A stretch of 64,000 bases of DNA, from NCBI GenBank assembly GCA_009829735.1, contig CM020620.1, positions 16,884,354-16,948,353 of the forward strand. The letters are read 5' to 3'. Positions 55,855 through 64,000 of the stretch are shown here, in pieces. The DNA comes from Pyropia yezoensis (Eukaryota; Rhodophyta; Bangiophyceae; Bangiales; Bangiaceae). The notes under the pieces are model-generated. The model did no database searches, was not told the DNA's origin, and saw only the letters and a program-made list of their open reading frames with translations. Positions within the stretch are counted from its first letter, which is position 1. Each line of letters starts with the position of its first letter. A program made the position numbers and the translations under genes.

Positions 55855-58800
55855 ATGGGGAAACGTAGCCGCCCTCGTTTGGCACGTGCAGGCGGCGGCA
55901 GCAGCAGCAGCGGGGCGGGGAGCAGCCTCAGAGGGGGCGCAGTGCCCTCGGCGCCTGCCTCAACAGCGGGGGCGACGGCCGCCCCGGCGGTGCCGTCGAT
56001 GCCGGTGCCTGAAGTGCCGACGGTGACGCCCGTGGTGGCGCCGCCGGTACCGGTGGTGGCGGCGGTGACGCCAGTGGTGGCGCCCCCGGTACCGGTGTCG
56101 CCGGCGGCGGCGGTGCCGCCGGTGCCGGTGGTGGCGGCGGTGACGCCCGTGGTGGCGCCGCCGGTACCGGTGCCCTCGGCGGCGGCGGTGCCGCCGGTGC
56201 CGGTGGTGGCGGTGCCGGCAGGGATGCCCGTGGCGGCGCCGGCGCCGGTGGTGGCGGTGCCGGCGGGGAGGCCTGTGATGACGCCGGCGCCGGCAGCGGT
56301 GCCGGCGGCGGTGCCGGCGGCGGTGCCCAGGATGGCGCCGGCCGCGGTGCCAGGGGAGGCGCCCGTGGCGTTGGTGGCGGCGGCGGCGGCGGCGGCGGGG
56401 GGCGCTGACGCACCGGCGCCCGGAGGGGGCGTGGCAGACGGCGCCGCCGCGGGCAGCGGCGCCGCGCCCGCCGCTGGCGCGGGCGTGCTGCCGGTGCCGG
56501 TCGCGGCCTTTCCGCCGCTGGAGCCACCCGCCAATCGACCAACGCGTGCCCACAACGCGATTGAGTGCGACCTGCGGTGGGTCATGCTGTTCATTGAGGG
56601 GGGGGCCCCTGCCACCGCCGGCGGAGAAGGCGACCCCGGGGGAGGCTGGCCACGTGCAGAGCCAGACGGAGAGAAGCAAGCGGCGCGTCCTACGTCGGCG
56701 CGCGTGGGTGGAGCGCAGCCTGCCGCTCGTGGCCGCCCGCCTGCAGCGCCTGTATGCCGCTCGAGACGTGCGCGCCTGGGCGGCGCACGCCTACCTGCAG
56801 GAAAACCAGCGGACGTTGGCGGCCACAGCGGTGCGGCTCGGCGTCCGACCGCTGCCGCAACCACCGCCGCCAGACGCCCCGCCCTCTGGCGTGCCACGCG
56901 CAGCAGCAGCGCCGGCGGCGGGCGACCTAGCAATGGCGGCGGCGGCGGCCGCGGCCGGGGCAGGGGCTGCAGCGGTGCCGGCGGCGGCGCCAGCGGGGGC
57001 AGGGGCATCGGCGGTGCCGGCGGCGGCGGCGGCGTGCGACCTGGCAGCGGCGGCGGCCGCGGCAGGGACAGGGGCGGCGGCGGTGCCGGCGGCGGCGGCA
57101 GCGGGGGCAGGGGCGTCGGCGGTGCCGGCTGCGGCGGCGGCGGGCGACCTGGCAGCTGCGGCGGCGAGCGACCTGGCAGCGGCGGCGGCCGCGGCAGGGG
57201 CAGGGGCGGCGGCGGTGCCGGCGGCGGCAGTGGACGGTGCAGTCTATGGCGCCTCTGCCGCACGTTCGCCAGACTTGAGCGCGGCCGCGACGGGATCAGC
57301 GGCGGCTGCAGAAGTGTCGGCGACGGCGGCCGAGGTTGTCGAGGTTTATGAGGTTGTCGCCGGTGCGGTCCATGGCGACACCTTGGCTGGTGTACCGCGT
57401 GCGGGCACTGCCGCGGGCCTGGGGCCAACGGGGACCGAGCGTGAGCCGACGCTGCGCGCACCGAGAGCCCGTCGCCACAGGCCACGGGTGCCCGGCAGAG
57501 CGATAACTGCGGCAGCAGCAGCAGCAGCAGCACCGTCAGCCTCGGCGGCGGCAATGGCGGAGACGGTGGCTGTGTCTGTAGCGGCCGTGTCGGCAGCGGC
57601 GAACAACGCTTACGCTGTGGGCATCGAGACCGCCGCCGCGGCGCCGATTGACAAGGAGGCGCCAGTGTCGGCAATGGCGGCGTCAGGGTCGGCCGTCTCC
57701 GCCGACGCGGTGACGACCGGGAGCGCCACCGACACGGCTCCGCCCGCCGTTGAAGATGCGTCGGTGTCCGAGATGGCAACCATGGCGGGTGTGACACGCA
57801 CGGCGGACGACGGTAACAGTCCCGGTGCCACAGTACAGCCAGATACGAGCACCGCAGCGGCGGCAGCGTTGCCCGCGTCCTCGGTGCCGCCAGTGCCTCC
57901 GCAACTCGTGGCAGCCGCCGCGGCGGTGGAACCCGCTGATGAACCGCCCGCTCCAGGTGGTGAGAGTGGTACCGCTCGTACTGGAGGCATCGACAATACG
58001 TCCATGCATATTTTGCGCCCCGCCGCATTGTCGTCGCCGCGACACTCCTCTCGGCGACAGCCGACGGCGACAGCAAACACGCCGCAGCCAGCAGGGGACT
58101 GCCAGCCGCAGGCGCGCGACCGCCAGCAGCCACAAGAGCAGCCGCTGGGGCGCGTTGCAGAGCCAGACGGAGAGGAGGACGTCTTGGTTGGGGGCGTACC
58201 TTTGGCCGTTGCTTGGCAAGCGGAGCTGCTCAGGGTGGCGCGACTTGAATGCCGCGCGGCCTTCGAGCGTGATAGAGAGCGCATGGTACGTCAGTGGCCG
58301 TCCGCGCGCGCACTCCTCCATGGTGTACAAAACCCGTACTCCTCCTGTAGTGGTAGCCCACCGGCCGTTGCAACCGACATCGAGCCAGCTGCGGCCGCAC
58401 GAGGCCCACCTTCCACATCGTGCACCACGACGGCACCGGCTCCGGTGGCGTCGGCCTCAGAAGCTGCCACAGTCGCTGCGGACGGGTCGGCATCATCGAC
58501 CGGCGACGCGGCCCTCGGCGTGCCAACCCCTTCCCGGGACGTGGCCGAGGCGGCAGCCGCGGGAGCGGCAGCGGCGGTGACAGCCTCTGTGGGGTCACCC
58601 GACGTGGCGGCGGCGGCCGTTGCGGCACGTACAGAGGGTGTGGGAGCGGCGGCGGCGGTGACCGCGCCGGCGGGCGCAGCGGCGGCAGATGTGACAGCCT
58701 CTGCGGGGTCACCCGACGTGGCGGCGGCGGCCGTTGCGGCACTTACAGAGGGTGTGGAAGCGGCGGCGGCGGTGACCGCTCCGGCGGGCGCTGGGGCAGG

Positions 58801-61009
58801 GGCGGCGGCGGTGCCGGCGGCGGCGGCGGCGCCGGGGGGGGCGACGAGAAAGTTGCACCCCACAGTTCCAGCGGCTGCGGCGCCGGCAGCGGTGGCAGGA
58901 GCCACCGGGTCGGGCGACGACGAAGACAATGATGATGCCGACAAGCCAGCTGCGGGGCTCGCTCGGCCCGACTCGGCGTCATGTGTGGCTATGCCAGTAC
59001 TGGTGGCAGGCAATGCGGCTGCGGCAGCTGCAGACGCACCACCACGACACTGTGGCGCTGTGCCAACGGTGGCGGCCGCGCCGTTTTCCAACGACGCAGC
59101 CGCCAAACGCATCACGTGTGCTTCCTCCGGGGCCTGTGAGGGGTCGGCGGTGGCGGCGGCATGCACGTCGGCAGCGTCGGGGGGTGACCATGCGAATGAT
59201 GCGCTGGCGGATGCCGCACCGCTCGACGAAACGGCGGGCTCGAAAGCCGCTGCCGCGTCGGCCGAGACCGCGGCGGCGACCGCACTGGCGACCGCGGCTG
59301 TGGAGGTGGACAACGGGTGGGCAGCCGCCGTTGTGGCGGCACGGCGCAAATGGACGTCCGCGGCGGCTGGTGCACCGACGGCGACCGCCGCGGCGACGAC
59401 CGCCAATGCGGCAGGGGGTCGAGGCGTGGTCCCAGAGTCTTTGGTCGACACCGGCGCCGCTGCAGAGGCCATACCAGAGGCACGGCGCAACGCCACGTCC
59501 ACCGCGAGGACGGTGGTGGACGCGCCCGCGGCTGAACCGGCGTCGGTTGTCGCGCCTGACGCCGTGGCCAACGCGACGGCCCCGGTCGCCGCCGCACCTG
59601 CCTCTGCGGCTACTAGACTTGCACCGGGTGGCGGTGGCGGTCGCGGCGCACGAAGGCGCATGGTCTACATTTCCCCGCCTACGCTGCTGCTGCGTCCGCC
59701 CCACGCGCACACGGTGCATCAGCGAGTGGTGCCTCGCCAGCACAACCAGCACCACGGGCAAGGGCAACAGCCAAGCCCGGGGCGACGCGAACAGGACAGT
59801 GTCGGCCACTTGGGCAGCGTCCGTGCAGACTGCCGAGGGCGTATTGTTGGAAGGGCCAACGGCGGCGACGGCGGCGGCGGCGGCGACAGCAGTCGCGGAG
59901 CAGACAGAGCTGTCATCACTTCCAACCGGACAGGCATCCCCCGAGCTGTGGGGTACACGGACGAGAATTCTAGCCACGGGGATGCGACGCCGTCGGGTGT
60001 GGTGGGGGAGGGAGGCGGGGCCGCCGGCTGTACGAGTGGCGGCCGTGCCGCCGGCGCTGACGCTCCTCGCTCCTCGTCCCGAACGTACCGCAGCGGCAGT
60101 GGCGGCGGCGGCCGTGGCGGTACCGTGCTGACGTGCCGGCCATCGTGCTGTATGTGCCTGGGCGGCCTCACGCCCGTCCTCCAGCGCGGCGCCCCCCCGC
60201 AAGACGTCAACTGGTTTGCAGCCATGGACTGCCCTGCCGACCAGCGTCTCCGCGTGCCTCCCTGTACAACGCCACGGGTGGAGCACCCGTTTGTCATAAC
60301 GGGACTGTTCGAGAACGTGCCTGTCTGGGAGAGCCTGCCCGACCACATGTGCGCGCTGGTCAGCTCCACGCTGGATGTGGACGGGCTGCTGGCGCTCATC
60401 GCGCTGGACGCTGACAACTTTTCCTGTCTGTTGACAGAGCTGCCAGAGGGACTTTCCCCTGCGGTCGGAGTGCTGGTGGCCATCAAGGCCAGCGGCGTGG
60501 CCAGCCTGATTGGCAAGCGTGCCCTTGAAGGGGACTTTCTCCTCCCACGCCCGCTGCTCCGCCTAGCGGAGGGGGGCCGCCTTGGCTGGACTTTTGCGAC
60601 CGACGACAAGAACGCGGCGGACATTGCCCTCGCCGTCGCCGTCGGCCGGCTCGACGCGCTGCTCGACTCGAGGGCGCGCATCTGGTTTGTGTCTGGCGAC
60701 AGGAGCCTGTCAGCCAACCCGAGGGGATCCCTTGCGGGCGGCGACCGCGTGCGGTTTTGCAACCCGCACATCCATTCCGAGCGCGACGAGCTGATGCGCG
60801 TGCTGGCGGGCATGGTCGTCCGCCCCACTCGCCCGCCGCCGCCGGCCCGCAATTCCGCGCTGCTGCTGCCGGCGGCCCAGCCAGCCCAGAATCGCCCTCG
60901 CCGCGCTCTGGATCCGTTCGTCTTTTGGACGAATGTGGCTGCTGAGGAGGAGGAGGCAAGACAAAAAAAGGTGGCCCGCGGGGCTGGCTGGTACGACCGC
61001 GCGCTCTAG
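55855..61009 (+). CDS. PIN/NYN-like nuclease-domain protein B (poly-G frame break near the N-terminus)
   Basis: This is the duplicate of gene A; DNA identity begins about 120 bp before the ATG. MGKRSRPRLARAGG opens the Val/Pro-rich N-terminus up to CDLRWVMLFI. At the following GAGGGGGGGG (56595-56604) the protein moves by one base, as in A, into ERSKRRVLRRRAWVERSLPL. From there the frame is fully open for over 1450 codons. The middle is Ala/Thr/Val-rich low complexity that differs from A. The C-terminus has CRPSCCMC, then ALIALDADNFSCLL, TFATDDKNAADIALAVAVGR and IWFVSGDRSLSAN, a PIN/NYN-type nuclease signature (DxDN, NAAD, SGD). It ends in TAG at 61007; if TAG is sense it extends 27 codons to TGA at 61088. 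The role is probably RNA cleavage or binding; substrate unknown. Confidence 0.65.
60340..60780 (+). other. Conserved PIN/NYN-like domain block shared by genes A and B
   Basis: DNA identity with gene A (about 53500-53930) rises sharply over this block, with long stretches differing at only a few bases. The sequence just before it (60170-60330 versus 53280-53480) is much more diverged. Such a step suggests purifying selection on the domain or recent gene conversion. Confidence 0.6.
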
Positions 61010-61090
61010 ACGCCCGGGGGCGCTTCGTTGCTGGCTAATGGGGCTGTGGGGCCACTCAACCCCCACACCTTTGCCCCCATGAGCGGGTGA

Positions 61091-61314
61091 AGAGTGGGGT
61101 GGGGTGTGTCCCCTTTTCGCTGACACTGAAGGGGGGGGGGGGGGGGGGGGGGTGCTGTTCATGTGTACACACAGGTGTGGGACGGAATCGTACGAACGAA
61201 CGGTAGCCAAGCATACACAAAACAAAGCTACGAAGGGAAGCCAGGATGGAAAAAAAAAAAAAAGCCGTAGAGAGACAATACAAAGCCGACGCGAGCCGGT
61301 GGCCAAGCCCCCCA
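61091..61314. other. Convergent spacer with G and A tracts
   Basis: It lies between the 3' ends of gene B and the coiled-coil gene. It contains a G tract (61131-61152) and an A tract (61249-61262). No coding sequence is seen. Confidence 0.5.
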
Positions 61315-62412
61315 TCAACGACTGCCTGGCTCCTGGGCTGTCGGCTCGTTGACACCCCCCCTCCCACCCGATCCATCCCCGCGCCCGTCGGACTCATCCG
61401 ACCCCTGAAGGGAGTCATAGTCGTCGTCCCGCTGCCGTGCAGCGCACACACGGGCGAATGAATCGTGGAGCTCCTCGTTCCGGCGCGTCTCCTGTGCCAA
61501 CTGGTCAGACACCGTCTGCAGACTCCTTTAGGATGTGAGAAGCTTCTCAGACATGCCGGCCAACGTGCTGAGCGCCTGGGTGATGACGGGTGTGGTGGGG
61601 TCGGACTCCCGGGACACGCGCACGGGACCTACCTCCGTGGATGGTCCGCCAGTGGACGCCACGTTGGGCACGTCATTACGCAGCAGTGCTACCAAGTTGT
61701 TGGTCACGAGCAGCAGGTGCTGCATCTTTGCGGCTTCCTCTGCCACCCGGCGGTTGAGGTCCTCCATCGCCCCACGACGCGCGCCCAAGCATCTGCGACG
61801 AAGGAGTTGACTCTTTGTCACTCTGCCTGCGGGGTCATCCCCTTCGGAGGCACTGCCAGCCACTTTTTCCGGTAGGAAGAACCCGATGCGCGTCATCACT
61901 TGCGGGTTCCTAGCAAGGGGTGCGTCGTCGCGTACGGCGCCCGCCCCACCTGCCTCCCCCTCCTCCTCGTCATCGACGGCGACAGAGCGCGGGGGCAGCT
62001 GTGCCGGCACCGCACGCGATCCCCCGTCCGATGCGCCGCCCAATGCGGCCGCCTCGGCGTCGGTGGCCTTCTCGCCTGCGCCCTTGGCCGAATCTGATGG
62101 CGCAAGCTTTCCGCGTGTCGTAGACGCCCGGGAGGCCGCGCGCCGCAGAAAATCTAGCACTGCGTCCTTGACAGCCGTCGAAAGGTCGAACCGTCCCGGG
62201 TTCCTCAGCTCGACTTTACGTCGGGTCCTCGCCGGACCTGCCCCGCTGCCGTCGTGCGCCAGACCATGGGCCTCGAGTGCCAGGTGCCGAAAAGACGCCA
62301 CGGCTTCATCAGCAACGTCAAAGATAGTGCGGAGCACATCTGGGTGCACATCACGCGCGACGGCCAGCCGGGCCTTGGCGGCCGAGACGCGGCGCGCAGC
62401 GCGCCGAGGCAT
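61315..62412 (-). CDS. Coiled-coil protein, unknown function, with an in-frame TAA
   Basis: The ATG at 62412 (MPRRAARRVSAAKARLAV) opens a 365-residue frame that ends at TGA at 61315 and crosses TAA at codon 295 (61528-61530). The N-terminal half has helical, basic segments (DVLRTIFDVADEAVASFRHL, LSTAVKDAVLDFLRRAAS). A Ser/Asp/Glu-rich linker follows, then a long coiled coil with EDLNRRVAEEAAKMQHLLLV, ALSTLAGMSEKLLTS, TAA, then RSLQTVSDQLAQETRRNEEL. The heptad pattern runs straight through the TAA, where Gln would fit well, and an acidic tail follows. No family is recognised; an oligomeric or DNA-binding accessory protein is possible. This is one of the clearest examples here of a stop-type codon inside a structured segment. 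Confidence 0.65.
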
Positions 62413-62540
62413 GTCTGCGTAGCAGGGCCCGCCGCCGCCGCCGACGACCACACACCGGCAAACGGCGCGTCCAGGCAGCGTTTTCCAGTTGCACACGAGC
62501 CAGCAGCCGCAGTGCGCCCGAGCACGGGCTTGACGTCTCA

Positions 62541-62693
62541 GCGCAGTGGGTCTAATACCGAGTACCTACATTTCCGTACAAGATGGCCTTTACGGCCTCT
62601 GTGGGGGAGTCGGCTTCTGTAAGCAGGCCCTCACGACCCCCTGAGGGCCGTCTTGCACGAAAATGTAGGTACTCGGATTTAGACCCACTGCGC
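62541..62693. mobile_element. MITE-like foldback element
   Basis: About 48 bp at each end form an imperfect inverted repeat (gcgcagtgggtctaataccg at the left; its near-complement ends cccactgcgc at the right), separated by ~55 bp that pair partly. The length of 153 bp, inverted ends and position in a promoter region are typical of a non-autonomous DNA transposon. I cannot assign a clear target-site duplication. It lies ~130 bp upstream of the coiled-coil gene's ATG. Confidence 0.7.
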
Positions 62694-63069
62694 AGGGCCG
62701 TCACAGGAAATGCGAATCAGAACAAAGCGATATATTCCGTGCTAAATAGCCACGGGTGTGTCCCGGCATGTGTCCGGTGGTCTACGCCAGGACGAAAATC
62801 CGGTAGTCTATGAGGTTTTGATTCTGCAGGCTTGTCCGGCGAGTCGTCTTATTGTCACTTCCTGTGACAACCGACGGCGGTCTATATGCATAATACCGGA
62901 TACACCGCGTTTCCCAGTCCATTGATCGATTGGAGTAGGGGTTCCACAAACTCCGCGCTTTTTCAGATGTCCGCGGACACGGGGTTTGCTCTACGATTTA
63001 GCCGTCTGTCCATCTTACGAACGGTTCTCCATTGTGGGCCCACAGCTCACACCCATGCCACGAACCCTT

Positions 63070-63097
<28 letters not shown>
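62694..63097. other. AT-richer intergenic sequence
   Basis: This is moderate-GC sequence, unusual for the window, with no supported ORF, ending in a C tract (63069-63096). I see no RNA gene in it. Confidence 0.4.
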
Positions 63098-63100
<3 letters not shown>

Positions 63101-63185
63101 TGAACCGCCCCCTCCTAATGAATCGCCCCTCCTAATGAATCGCCCCTCCTAATGAACCGCCCCCTCCTAATGAACCGCCCCTCAC
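63098..63185 (+). repeat. 17-18-bp minisatellite
   Basis: About five copies of a unit alternating taatgaaccgccccctcc and taatgaatcgcccctcc directly follow a C tract. Confidence 0.85.
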
Positions 63186-63339
63186 TCTGTACATAATGAG
63201 GGACCTTTCCCGGCACGTAGATCTTGGGGGCGACGACCGCTAAGGGATGTGCTGAAAAGTCTTGTGGCTTTTCCGCAAACTGCCAGTGTGTAATACGCAG
63301 GACAAAAATCGTCGGGACAAAAATCGTCGTTTCCCGGGG

Positions 63340-64000
63340 CGCACGTCTCGCGGACGTGCGCGCGCGAATGCATGCGCGCATGCGCGCGAGCGCCCGCCCG
63401 CGCCCTCGCTCATGCGTGCGCGCGGCCCGTGCGCGTGTATCCTCGGGCATGCGCGCGCGCATGCGTGCACGCGCGGCCGCCACCCCCCACCGCCCTCTCC
63501 ACGGTGTACCGCGCCCCTTCCCTTCCCCCACCCCTCCCTTTCCCGGTTGTGCCGCGCCCTCTCCCCCATTCCCGACCACCCTCCCCACGCTGTGCCGCGC
63601 CCTCTCCCCCATTCCCGACCACCCTCCCCACGCTGTGCCGCGCCCTCTCCCTTCCCCCCCCCTCCCCCACCCCCCCCCCCCCCCCCACCGCAGCTGGTGA
63701 CGGCCAAGGCGGCGGGTGGTGTGGCGGTGGCGGCGACCGGACTGGTGCGTTTGTTGTGGGGCGGGGGGGGGGCGTGAGGAGGGGGCGTGAGGAGGAGGGG
63801 GGGAGAGTGTGGGAGGGGTGGGGTGGAGGATCGGCGGCCGGCCGGGGGGGAGCACGAGCGCGGCGGCTCTGTTGGGAGAGGGGGGCGGGACGCGCCAGCA
63901 CCGGCGGCGCGGTTTCTTCAAGCCGCGCCGCCGCCGCTGCTGGTGTGCTGCCCCCAAGCCGCGCCCCCACCCCACGGCCGCTGGTTCTCTGCCGTGCCCT
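63340..64000. repeat. Alternating CG-rich tract and simple repeats at the right end
   Basis: 63350-63475 is strongly alternating purine-pyrimidine with cgcgcatgcgcgc motifs, a composition that favours Z-DNA. It is followed by tandem ~47-bp units with gccgcgccctctcccccatt (63550-63650), a C tract and G-rich simple sequence. Long open frames exist on both strands, but they are low-complexity artefacts. Confidence 0.5.

Noticed and set aside
63115..63975. 286-codon minus-strand frame at the right end
   Set aside because: It is composed of G/C simple repeats and a minisatellite, with no conserved-looking segment.

Overview
The window is GC-rich nuclear DNA from a eukaryote. The evidence is a chromodomain-bearing Ty3/gypsy retrotransposon family, long alanine-, glycine- and proline-rich proteins, a SET-domain protein, a Ulp1-type protease, trinucleotide runs in coding sequence, long G and C homopolymers and a multi-kilobase tandem array. 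I see no rRNA, tRNA, operon or phage structure. The most striking property is stop-codon use. Six reading frames each run on across in-frame UAA or UAG codons, 11 in total; five of the six are non-retroelement genes and one is a gag. All six end at UGA, and none of the five non-retroelement genes has an internal UGA. This suggests a nuclear code in which UAA/UAG are sense (probably Gln) and UGA is the stop. Some ulvophycean green algae (Dasycladales, Cladophorales, Trentepohliales) use such a code, so a high-GC alga of that kind is my best but unproven guess. Pseudogenes are the main alternative.

Layout. 1-2411: 3' end of a plus-sense retrotransposon (element 1). 2412-9620: a minus-sense copy (element 2) truncated at its 3' end by element 1. 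The family is LTR - gag - pol - antisense ORF - LTR. 9775-12396 (-): a large protein of unknown function. 12940-19845 (-): a 2301-residue protein with a ParB-like N-terminal domain and a 2OG-Fe(II) dioxygenase-like domain. 20-23.5 kb: low-complexity DNA, a dispersed repeat and two doubtful gene fragments. 23641-35066: five head-to-tail copies of a 2.29-kb unit. 35.3-37.7 kb: a gene fragment, another dispersed repeat copy and an unknown gene. 37978-38455: assembly gap. 38456-40580: third retrotransposon copy (minus). 40581-43523 (+): beta-class DNA methyltransferase fused to a SET domain, with its 5' part cut off by the retrotransposon. 44984-47533 (-): Ulp1/SENP-like cysteine protease. 48456-54114 and 55855-61009 (+): two duplicated genes with a shared N-terminus and a C-terminal PIN/NYN-like nuclease domain. 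61315-62412 (-): a coiled-coil protein. 62541-62693: a MITE-like foldback. The right end is simple-sequence DNA.

Working together. A DNA-methyltransferase/SET protein, a ParB/2OG-dioxygenase protein, a SUMO-protease-like enzyme and two PIN-like proteins lie within 50 kb, separated by copies of one dispersed repeat. This resembles the nucleic-acid-modification cargo of large eukaryotic mobile elements. A functional link is inference only: no transposase is visible, apart from the retroelement's own integrase.
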